A stretch of 64,000 nt of DNA from CAZSXU01 sp964610505 (GTDB lineage: Bacteria; Arandabacterota; Arandabacteria; JAGLYR01): positions 1 to 64,000 of the forward strand of contig CAZSXU010000012.1 of assembly GCA_964610505.1 (NCBI GenBank), given 5' to 3'. The notes under the pieces were generated by a model. The model ran no database searches and was not told the DNA's origin. It worked only from the letters and a program-made list of their open reading frames with translations. Both the position numbers and the translations under genes were made by a program. Shown in pieces: positions 17,082-26,070 of this stretch (position 1 is the stretch's first letter; each line of letters starts with the position of its first letter).

Positions 17082-19100
17082 ATGAGCGACACGAGGCTGG
17101 ATCATCTTTGCATCAACACTCTGCGGACGTTGTCGGTCGATATGGTGGAGAACGCCAACTCGGGGCATCCGGGACTGCCGCTGGGCGCGGCGCCGATGGC
17201 CTTTACCCTCTGGCACCGGCATCTCCGCTACGATCCCGCCGATCCCGGGTGGCCCGACCGGGATCGCTTCGTACTCTCGGCCGGGCACGGCAGCGCGCTC
17301 CTCTACAGTCTTCTCCATCTGGCCGGGTACGATCTCACGCAAGATGATCTTACCTCCTTCCGCCAGTGGGAATCCCGAACCCCCGGCCACCCAGAGGTCG
17401 GCTGTGCTCCCGGGGTCGAGGCCACCACGGGCCCGCTCGGCCAGGGAACAGCGAACGCGGTTGGGATGGCCATCGCCGAACGGGCGTTGGCGCACCGGTT
17501 CAACCGTCCGGGCCATGCGCTTGTGGATCATACCACCTACGCGCTGGTTTCGGACGGAGACCTGATGGAGGGGATCGCTCAGGAGGCCGGATCGATTGCC
17601 GGACATTTGAAGCTGGGAAAGCTGGTGGTTCTGTACGATTCCAACGACGTATCCCTGGACGGTCCGTTGAGCATGACGTTCACGGAAGATGTGGCCGGAC
17701 GTTACGAAGCGTACGGATGGCAGGTCCTTCGGGTCGACGACGGGAATCGGGACATCGACGGTATCGATCGCGCGATCTCGCAAGCCAAGGCCGATGTGGC
17801 GCGCCCCTCCATCATCATCGTCAAGACCACGCTGGGCTTTGGATCGCCGAACAAGGCGGGGAAGCACACGGCGCACGGCAGTCCCCTCGGAAAGGAGGAG
17901 GCGGCGCTCACGAAAAAGGCCCTGGGTTGGGATCCCGGGCGGACTTTCTACGTTCCGGCGGAGGCCGCCCGTCATTTCGAGACTCGCGGACAGGCCGGAC
18001 ATAGCGAACATGAACAGTGGCGAAGGCGGTTCGACGCGTACCGGGAAGAGCATCCGCGGTTGGCGGAGGAATGGGAACTTGCCCTCTCGGGGAAACTGCC
18101 GGAGGACTGGGACAAGGATCTTCCGGAATGGACGTCGGGAGAATCGGTGGCGACGCGCAAGGCCTCGAGCGCCGTCCTGGGCGCAATCGCAAACCGGCTC
18201 CACCGTGTCATGGGGGGAGACGCGGATCTTTCGAGCTCCACCGGGACCGCTCTCACGGATGAGGCGTCCTTCGACGGACAGACGGGTGAGGGCCGGAATC
18301 TCCACTTCGGTGTCCGTGAACACGCCATGGGCGGAATCGTTAACGGAATGGCCTACCACGGCGGCCTCCTCCCTTACGCGTCGACCTTCTTCGTGTTTTC
18401 CGATTACATGCGGCCCTCCGTGAGGCTCGCGGCTCTCGGCGAATTGCCCGTGATCTTCGTGTGGACGCATGATTCGGTGGGCGTCGGAGAAGATGGACCC
18501 ACGCACGAACCGGTCGAGCATCTCGCGTCCCTTCGGGCGATGCCCAACCTTACCGTGTTCCGGCCGGCGGACGCCCACGAAACGGTTGAAGCCTGGCGGG
18601 CGGCGATCGAACGCCGCGACGGCCCGACGGCACTGGTTCTCTCTCGACAGGGACTGCCGGTTCTGGATCGCGGCCGGTTCGGGCCGGCATCGGGACCCGC
18701 CCGTGGCGCGTACGTACTCTCGGAGTGCGATTCGGGCAATCCCCAGGTCCTTCTGATGGCCACGGGTTCGGAGGTCCACACGGCCCTGGCCGCACAGGAG
18801 CGGCTGGGGAAGGAGAAGATTCAAGCGCGGGTAATCTCCATGCCTTCGTGGGACCGTTTCGAGGTCCAGGACGAGTCCTACCGGGAATCGGTTCTGCCGA
18901 GCGCGGTTCGGGCGAGGGTGGCGGTGGAAGCCGGGGTGACGCTCGGCTGGGAGCGGTGGACCGGCGACGCGGGAGTCGTCCTCGGCATCGATCGCTTCGG
19001 CGCCTCGGCTCCAGGGCCCACGAACATGGAGAAATTCGGTTTCACCGCGGAACATATCGCCCGCGCGGCCAAGCGGTCCATGAAGAAAGTCGAAAGCTGA
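17082..19100 (+). CDS. tkt: transketolase
   Basis: A thiamine-diphosphate enzyme moving two-carbon units between sugar phosphates in the non-oxidative pentose phosphate pathway. From the ATG at 17082 it is 672 residues, typical length. The frame is open from 17037, but the N-terminal M-S-D-T-R-L-D-H-L at 17082 fits the family. Signatures: A-N-S-G-H-P-G-L-P-L-G-A-A-P near residue 25, the D-G-D-L-M-E-G-I metal/ThDP motif near 155, the pyrimidine-domain motif R-N-L-H-F-G-V-R-E-H-A-M-G-G near 410, and T-H-D-S-V-G-V-G-E-D-G-P-T-H near 465. It stands between repeats B and C, so it may be transcribed apart from zwf-pgl. Confidence 0.96.
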   Translation: MSDTRLDHLCINTLRTLSVDMVENANSGHPGLPLGAAPMAFTLWHRHLRYDPADPGWPDRDRFVLSAGHGSALLYSLLHLAGYDLTQDDLTSFRQWESRTPGHPEVGCAPGVEATTGPLGQGTANAVGMAIAERALAHRFNRPGHALVDHTTYALVSDGDLMEGIAQEAGSIAGHLKLGKLVVLYDSNDVSLDGPLSMTFTEDVAGRYEAYGWQVLRVDDGNRDIDGIDRAISQAKADVARPSIIIVKTTLGFGSPNKAGKHTAHGSPLGKEEAALTKKALGWDPGRTFYVPAEAARHFETRGQAGHSEHEQWRRRFDAYREEHPRLAEEWELALSGKLPEDWDKDLPEWTSGESVATRKASSAVLGAIANRLHRVMGGDADLSSSTGTALTDEASFDGQTGEGRNLHFGVREHAMGGIVNGMAYHGGLLPYASTFFVFSDYMRPSVRLAALGELPVIFVWTHDSVGVGEDGPTHEPVEHLASLRAMPNLTVFRPADAHETVEAWRAAIERRDGPTALVLSRQGLPVLDRGRFGPASGPARGAYVLSECDSGNPQVLLMATGSEVHTALAAQERLGKEKIQARVISMPSWDRFEVQDESYRESVLPSAVRARVAVEAGVTLGWERWTGDAGVVLGIDRFGASAPGPTNMEKFGFTAEHIARAAKRSMKKVES

Positions 19101-19103
19101 GGT

Positions 19104-19331
19104 CTTTCCGCAGATTACGCAGATTCGAACCGGGAAAGAACCTGCGGATTTGAATCTCCGATTCAAATCCACACCCAGGCAATGTGGTTTGCGTTACACC
19201 GGACTTGCCTGGGAGTGTCGGCTTCAAAACGGAACTCGGAGGGGTCTGAATCAGGCTCGCGGATGCAGATTCGTCCCCGTGAGGCAAGCATTTGCCGCAA
19301 CGCACTAGCCATCTGCGTAATCTGCGGAAAG
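19104..19331. repeat. 228-bp palindromic element C with perfect 21-bp terminal inverted repeats
   Basis: Positions 19104-19124 (beginning CTTTCCGCAGATTACGCAG) and 19311-19331 are exact reverse complements over 21 bases. The interior differs from A and B but again contains hairpins: GCGGATTTGAATC facing GATTCAAATCC, and CCCAGGCAA facing TTGCCTGGG. The CAGATTNCGCAGAT word ties its ends to the CCACAGATTNCACAGAT ends of A and B. It begins three bases after the tkt stop and occupies the tkt-gnd gap. Confidence 0.75.
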
Positions 19332-19389
19332 GTTTGTGAATCTCGGGATTCAATGAATTCGCGGAGTCCAGCGAACGGAGTCGCAGCCA

Positions 19390-20826
19390 ATGGCGAAGAT
19401 GGACGGCCGGGCGGAGTTCGGGGTGATCGGTCTCGGCGTGATGGGCGCGAATCTGGCGCTCAACATCGAAGATCACGGATTCTCCGTGGCGGTATGGAAT
19501 CGCGATCCGGAAAGGACCGGGGACTTCCTGGCCACTCACGCCGGCAGGCGGTTCACCGGAGCGGCCACGTTGCGAGAGTTTGTCCGATCCCTCGATCCGC
19601 CGCGCCGGATTCTGATGATGATCAAAGCCGGCGACCCGATCGATCACACGATTCGTGACCTCGAACCCCTTCTGGAAAAGGGTGACATCTTGATCGACGG
19701 CGGCAATTCCGACTTCCGGGATACCCGCCGCCGAGAGAGCGAGCTTCGCAGTTCAGCCATCCGCTTCGTCGGCATCGGTGTCTCCGGTGGAGAGAGAGGG
19801 GCGCGGTTCGGCCCTTCGCTCATGGCCGGCGGGGACGGGGAAAGCTATGAGCGGCTGAATCCCGTCCTCGAAGCCATCGCGGCCGAGAGCGCGTACGGAC
19901 CGTGCGTGAGCCGGGTGGGACCCGACGGCGCGGGTCATTTCGTCAAGATGGTTCACAATGGGATCGAGTACGGTGTCATGCAGGCCATTGCCGAAGCCTA
20001 TGACATGTTGAAGAGAGGACGGGGGCTCGGGGCCGCGGAAATCGCCGAACTCTTTGCCCGGTGGAATGAAGGACCCGTGGAATCATTCCTGGTCGACCTG
20101 ACGGCGAAGGTCCTTGCGGTCGAGGATCCGGAAACGGGACGTCCCCTGGTCGATGTGATTCTGGATGAGGCGGGCCAGAAGGGGACGGGAAGGTGGGCCG
20201 TGGAGAGCGCGCTGGATCTTGGCATTGCCGCTCCGGTGACCGCGGCCGCTGTGGATGCGCGCGTTCTCTCGTCGATGAAATCCGATCGCGTGCATGCGGA
20301 GACGATCATCCGGGGAGTCGCGGCCGCTCCCGTGAAGGTCGAGAAGCAGGAATGCGTCCAAGCCGTACACGACGCCCTGTATGCCGCGATGATATCGGCC
20401 TACGCCGAAGGACTGAATCTGATTCGGGCGGGGTCGGAGGAATACGGTTGGGACGTCGATCTGAGAGACATCGCTCGCACCTGGACCGGAGGGTGCATCA
20501 TCCGGGCAAGGCTTCTGGTCGATATCATGCGGGCATTTGAAGCGCGGGTCGATCTTCCCCATCTATTTCTGGATGAAGAAATCCGTGGGAATCTCGAGAC
20601 GGCTCAACCCGGATGGAGATTGGCCGTAGCTGCATCCGTGTCCCGAGGGATTCCGGTTCCGGTGCTCGGCGCCGGTCTTGCGCATTTCGACAGCTATCGA
20701 ACGGCCGATCTTCCACAGAATCTGACGCAGGCCCAGCGGGACGCGTTCGGGTCGCACACCTACCGACGGAAGGATCGTCCGGATGAAGATGTGCATACGG
20801 ATTGGCCGGGAGCGAGAGAGGCATAG
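19390..20826 (+). CDS. gnd: 6-phosphogluconate dehydrogenase, decarboxylating
   Basis: It converts 6-phosphogluconate to ribulose 5-phosphate and CO2 with NADP (or NAD) reduction, the third oxidative pentose phosphate step, completing the set with zwf and pgl here. At 478 residues it is full length for the long family form. The Rossmann start is G-V-I-G-L-G-V-M-G-A-N-L-A-L-N. Other signatures are G-I-G-V-S-G-G-E-R-G-A-R-F-G-P-S-L-M near residue 130 and the catalytic G-A-G-H-F-V-K-M-V-H-N-G-I-E-Y-G near 180. The ATG at 19390 follows GGAG by about ten bases. Element C lies just upstream. Confidence 0.96.
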   Translation: MAKMDGRAEFGVIGLGVMGANLALNIEDHGFSVAVWNRDPERTGDFLATHAGRRFTGAATLREFVRSLDPPRRILMMIKAGDPIDHTIRDLEPLLEKGDILIDGGNSDFRDTRRRESELRSSAIRFVGIGVSGGERGARFGPSLMAGGDGESYERLNPVLEAIAAESAYGPCVSRVGPDGAGHFVKMVHNGIEYGVMQAIAEAYDMLKRGRGLGAAEIAELFARWNEGPVESFLVDLTAKVLAVEDPETGRPLVDVILDEAGQKGTGRWAVESALDLGIAAPVTAAAVDARVLSSMKSDRVHAETIIRGVAAAPVKVEKQECVQAVHDALYAAMISAYAEGLNLIRAGSEEYGWDVDLRDIARTWTGGCIIRARLLVDIMRAFEARVDLPHLFLDEEIRGNLETAQPGWRLAVAASVSRGIPVPVLGAGLAHFDSYRTADLPQNLTQAQRDAFGSHTYRRKDRPDEDVHTDWPGAREA

Positions 20827-21060
20827 GGACAGAAAGGGCGGCTGGGTGTCTCGCCTTCAAGACTCGAGCGCTGGTATCGGCGAGAACGGGGCGTTTCCTA
20901 GCGCGCTTTCTCCGCCTGCTCCGTTCTCCCTCTGGGAAAAGCCATCCATTTCGGATTCCGCTACCATGGCCCGCAGAAACCGATTCGTTGATTCACGGAG
21001 GGTTGGTAGAATGGAGAAGTGGCGAAGGTTTCGGAAGCAGGCTCTGCGAAGGGGGTTGGA

Positions 21061-23154
21061 ATGGGAATCGCCGGCGGTGCTCCGGTCACAAGGGGTCATA
21101 CCGTTTGTTCGCTCGCCGGATGGGTTGTAATGGGTCATACCGTTTGTTCGCTCGCCAGATGGGTTGTAATGGGTCATGCCGTTTGTTTGCTTGCCACGCT
21201 GGCGGGCTGTGCACGATCTCCGCAGGTCCCGAGAGACCAACTCCATATCCTCCTGATCACGCTGGATACCACTCGGGCCGACGTGTTGGGCTGCTACGGG
21301 AGCCGGGAGGGGCTGACCCCGAATCTGGACGCCCTGGCCGGCGACGGTGTACTCTTCGATGCGGTGGCGCCCGTTCCCCTCACGACGCCGTCGCACGCCT
21401 CGATTCTGACCGGACTCTACCCCTTCCACCATGGCGTCCGAATGAACGGGTTCTTCCGCCTCGACCGGGAACACGTGACGCTGGCCGAGATTCTAAAACC
21501 CCGGGGAATGACGACCGGGGCGGTGCTGGCCGCTTACGTTCTGGCGCGGCCGTTTCAGCTGGACCAGGGATTCGAGTTCTATGACGACGATCTCAGCCGA
21601 GGGCTTCAGAAGACGGTCTTCAGCATCATCGAGCGGAGGGCCGATGCGGTGACGGCGTCGGCCTTCGAATGGTTGGATGATCAGACCGCAGCGCCGGTGG
21701 CCGAGGGCGGTGCGCGCCCCTTCTTCCTGTGGCTCCACTATTTCGATCCCCATGCCCCCTACGAGCCGCCTAAGGAGTTCGACCTCTACGGTACGGATCC
21801 TCTGGGCAAGTACAAAGGAGAGATCGCCTACACCGACCATGAAATTGGGCGCGTGGTGGCGAAGCTCAAGGAGATGGACCTGTACGATCGCACGGTGATC
21901 GTGGTAGCCGGCGATCACGGGGAAGCATTCGGTCGGCACGGGGAACACGGGCACGGCCTGGTCATCTACGAGAGCACGCTGCGGGTCCCTCTCATCCTGC
22001 GGATTCCGGACGTCGAGGGATTCTCGTGTCGCCGGGGGGCGCGAATGGAAGACCGGGCCAGCCTCGTAGACATTGCGCCGACGCTCCTGGATCTTCTGGG
22101 CGTCCAGGCCCCACGAGCGACGGACGGCCGGAGTCTTCTTCCCTTGATCCAAGGGGCGGAAACGACACCCGAGCGTCCCGTCTATGCGGAGACGGCCGAA
22201 GGGAAACTCGTTTGGCAATGGAGTCAGCTGGCAGCGGTGTACTCCGGACCATGGAAGCTCATCCTGGCGCCGTCCCCCGAACTCTACAATCTCAGGGAGG
22301 ACCGCTTCGAGGAACGAAACCTGGCGCCGGCGGAGCCGGCCCGGGTAGAGCGAATGACAAATCTGCTGAGCGAGCTGGTGTCGGCACCCGGGGTGCGTGT
22401 GCCCACCGCCACCTTCGAGATGGACGCCGACGCCGAGGAGAGACTGCGGAGTCTGGGTTACATCAGCGGGTCATCTCTGGAGGACAAACAGCTGGAGGAG
22501 ATTGAGATCGATCTGGTGACGGCGTGCCGGACGGGACGGAACGCCAACGAGATGACCGGGTTTACAAACCTGATCACAATGACGATGAATCACCTGCAGT
22601 GGAACCAACCGGGCCGCGCTCTGCGCTCGGCAAAGAAGGCCCGGGAGATGATCGGGGAAGATCGGCCAAAACTTCTGGGGTTCATGGCGGCGGCATTCAA
22701 TCAACTCCGCCTCTTCGATTCCGCAATCGAAGCCTATGAGAAGATGCTGGAGCAGCGCCCGAACGAGCTCGGAGTCCTCGGCAATCTGGCCGTCACCCAC
22801 CACAACAAGGGCAATTCCACCCAGGCCATCGAGATTCTCAACGACGTTATTCGGCGATCGCCCCAGGATTACTACCATCGCCTCAATCTGGCCAACATGT
22901 ATGACGATCTCGGCCGGTACGATGCGGCGGATCGGCAATACGCGAATGCGCTGGAACTGGCCCCGACGACGGCCGGGCAACGGAACAAGGTGCGCTACAA
23001 TCTGGCGCTCTCGCTCATGCGCCGGGGTCGTCTGGCCCAGGCCCGGGACTTGCTGGAGCAGATCCTGGACGAATGGCCCGATCGCGAAGATGCTCGCACC
23101 CTCCTCGGCAAGATCAACCAGCGCATGGGATCTTCCGGCTCCTCGGCAAGATGA
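21061..23154 (+). CDS. sulfatase-fold (alkaline phosphatase superfamily) lipoprotein with C-terminal TPRs, probably not a true sulfatase
   Basis: The start is uncertain: ATGs at 21061 (AAGGGGG upstream), 21130 and 21169 are in frame, as is a GTG at 21019. Every version ends its leader at L-A-G-C, a lipobox. The alkaline-phosphatase fold begins I-L-L-I-T-L-D-T-T-R-A-D-V-L-G-C-Y-G and contains T-P-N-L-D-A-L-A and later V-V-A-G-D-H-G-E-A-F-G. At the sulfatase C-x-P-x-R position the sequence is T108-T-P-S-H (numbered from 21061). The formylglycine precursor is therefore absent, and Thr may be the nucleophile as in phosphoethanolamine-transferase-like relatives. The final 200 residues are TPR-like (L-G-N-L-A-V-T-H-H-N-K-G and L-A-N-M-Y-D-D-L-G-R-Y-D-A-A). 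Likely an envelope hydrolase or transferase of unknown substrate. Confidence 0.8.
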   Translation: MGIAGGAPVTRGHTVCSLAGWVVMGHTVCSLARWVVMGHAVCLLATLAGCARSPQVPRDQLHILLITLDTTRADVLGCYGSREGLTPNLDALAGDGVLFDAVAPVPLTTPSHASILTGLYPFHHGVRMNGFFRLDREHVTLAEILKPRGMTTGAVLAAYVLARPFQLDQGFEFYDDDLSRGLQKTVFSIIERRADAVTASAFEWLDDQTAAPVAEGGARPFFLWLHYFDPHAPYEPPKEFDLYGTDPLGKYKGEIAYTDHEIGRVVAKLKEMDLYDRTVIVVAGDHGEAFGRHGEHGHGLVIYESTLRVPLILRIPDVEGFSCRRGARMEDRASLVDIAPTLLDLLGVQAPRATDGRSLLPLIQGAETTPERPVYAETAEGKLVWQWSQLAAVYSGPWKLILAPSPELYNLREDRFEERNLAPAEPARVERMTNLLSELVSAPGVRVPTATFEMDADAEERLRSLGYISGSSLEDKQLEEIEIDLVTACRTGRNANEMTGFTNLITMTMNHLQWNQPGRALRSAKKAREMIGEDRPKLLGFMAAAFNQLRLFDSAIEAYEKMLEQRPNELGVLGNLAVTHHNKGNSTQAIEILNDVIRRSPQDYYHRLNLANMYDDLGRYDAADRQYANALELAPTTAGQRNKVRYNLALSLMRRGRLAQARDLLEQILDEWPDREDARTLLGKINQRMGSSGSSAR
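21093..21197 (+). repeat. 39-bp tandem repeat (about 2.7 copies) inside the sulfatase-fold gene leader
   Basis: The unit beginning GGGTCATACCGTTTGTTCGC recurs at 21093, 21132 and 21171, a 39-base period. The third copy diverges after 27 or so bases. Each full unit encodes 13 residues (G-H-T-V-C-S-L-A then W-V-V-M) and ends in an in-frame ATG, so the repeat multiplies potential start codons and hydrophobic leader segments. Confidence 0.8.
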
Positions 23155-23483
23155 AAGAGCGAGTGGAAGTTTCCGGCTCCGCCTGTCTCCACGATTGCCG
23201 CTGCTGAAATCCTGCGCTCCTTGGTTTCGAGTGAGTTTAACTACAATTGGCGGCCAAGTGTGTTTGTCTCGGGTCGTATTTGTTCTCCCTAAACTCGGCG
23301 AGGGCAGCGCCGGAGCCGCAGAGGGTAATCGTTGTTGTCAAGTTCTGGTCTCGGACAACCGAATATTGGATAGAGCGAAGACATTCATTACCGAATGCCG
23401 GATCGTCCTGAAGACGGACAGCGGGGAGGCATCTTCTCCCGCGGGTGGATTCGTTGCATAGACATAATCGAGGAGCGAACCGC
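23155..23483. other. 329-base gap before the hybrid kinase; no gene recognised
   Basis: No convincing coding frame was found. Only a loose dyad, GTTGTC and GACAAC separated by 14 bases around 23334-23359, stands out. The promoter of the hybrid kinase presumably lies here but no good -35/-10 pair was identified. Confidence 0.4.
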
Positions 23484-25862
23484 TTGGAATCCTTCAGCAC
23501 CTTCGGGCGAAGATCGGTCTGTGGAGCTCTGCTGGTGGGAGTCATGCTGGCCGGGCTTTACTGGATGATCGAAGCCTTCACCGGAGCCTTCCTGTTCCAC
23601 CAAGGAGATTTCTTCCAGCAAGCGTTTCGCCCGAGCGCGCGGGAGATATTCGTCCGCTCGGAGGTGGTTTTCCTCCTGTTCCTGCTGGCTTTCTTCGGCC
23701 GCTCGGTCGCCGCGAGGCGGAGGGAAGCGGAAGACGCGCTGGGCCAGGCCCGGGGGATTCGGTGTCGGCTCCAGGCCCGCAACGAGGAACTCCTCAAGAG
23801 CCTGGAGAGCGCCGCCCGCGTCGCGCAGCAAGCCGTGGCCGCCGATCGGGCCAAGGGCGATTTCCTGACCATGATCAGCCACGAAGTCCGGACCCCGCTC
23901 AACGGCATCGTGGGGATGACAGAGGTGGCGCTCAATACCGATCTCACCGCCAAACAGCGGGATTTCCTGGAGACGGCCAAGGCCTCGGCGGATTCTCTCC
24001 TGCAGGTCATTAACGACATTCTCGATTTCTCCAAGATGGACGCACGCGAACTGGATCTCGACCAAGTCAGTTTCGAACTCCGGGACTGCCTGGGGGATAC
24101 CGTGAGTGCGCTCCGGCTTCTGGCCGCCCGGAAGGGGTTGGATCTTACGTACGACATCCGGCCGGAGGTGCCCGACGCGGTGGTGGGAGATCCCGGCCGA
24201 CTGCGCCAGATCATGGTCAACCTCGTGGGCAACGCCATCAAGTTCACCGAACGGGGCGGCGTGAAGGTGCGGATTGAACACGAACCGCATCCTGACGGGA
24301 GCCCGGCCGACCGTCCCGACGAATCGAGAGATGAGATCCGCCTTCGTTTCTCCGTGATCGACACGGGGATCGGGATCCCGGCCAACCTGCGGGCCACCAT
24401 TTTCGATGCCTACACGCAAGTTCCCGCCCTCGGGGATCCCGGCAGCCCGGGCACGGGGCTCGGACTTGCCATCTCTCGCCAACTGGTCGAACGAATGGGG
24501 GGACGGATCTGGGTCGAGAGCGAACCCGGTGTCGGAACGACCTTCTTCTTCAGCGTCTGTTTCGGGCTCCAGCGAAAGCGCCGGCCACGGCAAGTGACGA
24601 GAAGACCCCAGGACCTGAAGGGGCTACCGGTTCTGGTCGTCGATGAAAACGCCGTCAGCCGTCGAATCCTCGAGGAGACGCTCACCAATTGGCTCATGGA
24701 TCCGACGGTCGTGAACGACGGCTCGTCGGCCCTCGAGAGGCTCGAAACGGCCCATCGCTCGGGGGAATCCTACGTGCTCGTGATTCTGGATGGGAAAGTC
24801 TCGGGGATGGACGGTTTCACGCTGGCCGAGAGGATCCGGCGACACGCGCCTCTGACGGCGGCGCCCCTCATCATGCTGAAATCGGGCGGACAGAGGGGAG
24901 ACGCGGCGCGCTGCCGGGACGCGGGCATTGCCGGCTACTTGACCAAACCCATCCGCCAGGCGGAATTGCTGGAGGCCATCGTCACGGTCCTGGGGATCCC
25001 CGAATCCTGCGGGGAGGGTTCGGAGCTCGTCACACGGCATTCGCTTCGCGAGGAACGCCGACGGTTTCACATTCTTCTGGCCGAGGACGACCCGGTCAGC
25101 CGGAAGGCGGCACTGCTGGCCCTCGAACAGACGGGACACAACGTGGTTGTCGTCGGCGACGGTGAGGAAGCCGTGTCTCGTTTTGAACGCGAGCCCTTCG
25201 ACCTGGTGCTGATGGACGTACAGATGCCCGGTATGAACGGTCTGGCCGCGACCGAAGCCATTCGAGACCTGGAGCGAAGAAGAGGGGGGCGCATTCCCAT
25301 CCTCGCAATGACGGGCAACGCCGGAGAGAGCGATCGCGAGGCGTGCTTCCGGGCCGGGATGGACGGATGCCTGCTGAAACCGGTCACCGTGAAGACTCTC
25401 CACGAAACCCTTGAACGGTTTCTGGGACCGGATGCACCCTCACGAGGCGCCGCATGGAAAACCGAAGAGGAACCGGACAGGTCACTCGATTTGGATCGGA
25501 TTCATGCTTCGATGAAAGACAATGCCGTGTGTGAACGTGAATTGCTGGAACTGTTCATCTCTCAGTGTCAGGAGAAACTTGCGGTTCTGGAAACCGCCTT
25601 CCAGGAACGGGACTCCAGCCGGATCTGTTCCGTGGTGCACGGCTTCAGGGGGGCGTGCGGAAACGTGGGCGCGAATGAATTGGAGAACATCGCTTCCTGC
25701 CTGGAGAACGCGGCCTCCCTTGAGAATCTGGATCAGGCCCTCGCGGATTTCGGGCGGCTTCGCTCGGAGTGGGCGCGGGTGTATGAATGTCTGAAGGACC
25801 ACCTCTCAACGCCTCGGTTTGCCGCAACTCGGGAACACACGGAGCACGGAATATCGCAATAG
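23484..25862 (+). CDS. BarA-like membrane hybrid histidine kinase (HisKA-HATPase-REC-REC-Hpt)
   Basis: A TTG at 23484 with GAGGAG eight bases upstream is the best start (792 residues); a GTG at 23445 in frame lacks a site. Two hydrophobic stretches within the first 75 residues (around L-L-V-G-V-M-L-A-G and V-V-F-L-L-F-L-L-A-F-F) anchor it, with little periplasmic sensor. HisKA holds I-S-H133-E-V-R-T-P-L-N-G. The HATPase shows V-G-N-A-I-K-F-T, D-T-G-I-G-I-P and G-T-G-L-G-L-A-I-S. Receiver 1 has D436 and Y-L-T-K-P; receiver 2 has A-E-D-D-P and D578 in L-M-D-V-Q-M-P-G. The Hpt domain carries V-H719-G-F-R-G. The layout supports a His-Asp-His relay; the final output regulator is not fused and not obvious next door. 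Confidence 0.9.
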   Translation: MESFSTFGRRSVCGALLVGVMLAGLYWMIEAFTGAFLFHQGDFFQQAFRPSAREIFVRSEVVFLLFLLAFFGRSVAARRREAEDALGQARGIRCRLQARNEELLKSLESAARVAQQAVAADRAKGDFLTMISHEVRTPLNGIVGMTEVALNTDLTAKQRDFLETAKASADSLLQVINDILDFSKMDARELDLDQVSFELRDCLGDTVSALRLLAARKGLDLTYDIRPEVPDAVVGDPGRLRQIMVNLVGNAIKFTERGGVKVRIEHEPHPDGSPADRPDESRDEIRLRFSVIDTGIGIPANLRATIFDAYTQVPALGDPGSPGTGLGLAISRQLVERMGGRIWVESEPGVGTTFFFSVCFGLQRKRRPRQVTRRPQDLKGLPVLVVDENAVSRRILEETLTNWLMDPTVVNDGSSALERLETAHRSGESYVLVILDGKVSGMDGFTLAERIRRHAPLTAAPLIMLKSGGQRGDAARCRDAGIAGYLTKPIRQAELLEAIVTVLGIPESCGEGSELVTRHSLREERRRFHILLAEDDPVSRKAALLALEQTGHNVVVVGDGEEAVSRFEREPFDLVLMDVQMPGMNGLAATEAIRDLERRRGGRIPILAMTGNAGESDREACFRAGMDGCLLKPVTVKTLHETLERFLGPDAPSRGAAWKTEEEPDRSLDLDRIHASMKDNAVCERELLELFISQCQEKLAVLETAFQERDSSRICSVVHGFRGACGNVGANELENIASCLENAASLENLDQALADFGRLRSEWARVYECLKDHLSTPRFAATREHTEHGISQ

Positions 25863-25949
25863 AAAGAGCTTCTCCGCTCTCGCGTCCAGTCTTCGCCAAC
25901 CGGCCCGCAGGCGGGTCCCGCCGGGAATATCGTCCTGTCTTCCGTCCGG

Positions 25950-25979
25950 TTGACATCGCGGTCCCCGGCGAAGTAGTCT
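25950..25979 (+). promoter_or_regulatory. sigma-70 promoter for the kinase/sigma-54 regulator pair
   Basis: Perfect TTGACA (25950-25955), 18 bases, TAGTCT (25974-25979), about 90 bases upstream of the kinase start at 26071. The same -10 variant TAGTCT follows a perfect TTGACA in the Rrf2 promoter at 54284. Confidence 0.55.
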
Positions 25980-26070
25980 GTGATGAGAGGCGGTGCGGGT
26001 GCGCCGTGCCGGTCCCGAAAGGGACCGTTGAAACATGGTTCGTGTGGAATCATCACGATCGGCGAGATCC

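Noticed and set aside
14173..19331. Repeats A-C considered as a CRISPR array or insertion sequences
   Set aside because: They are about 230-240 bases, spaced by whole genes, with inverted rather than direct structure and no transposase frame.
21061..23154. Annotation as a genuine arylsulfatase
   Set aside because: The C/S-x-P-x-R motif needed for formylglycine is replaced by T-T-P-S-H.
23237..23545. Minus-strand 102-codon frame in the gap before the hybrid kinase
   Set aside because: No ribosome site, no recognisable domain, overlaps the kinase start, and composition looks like a shadow frame.
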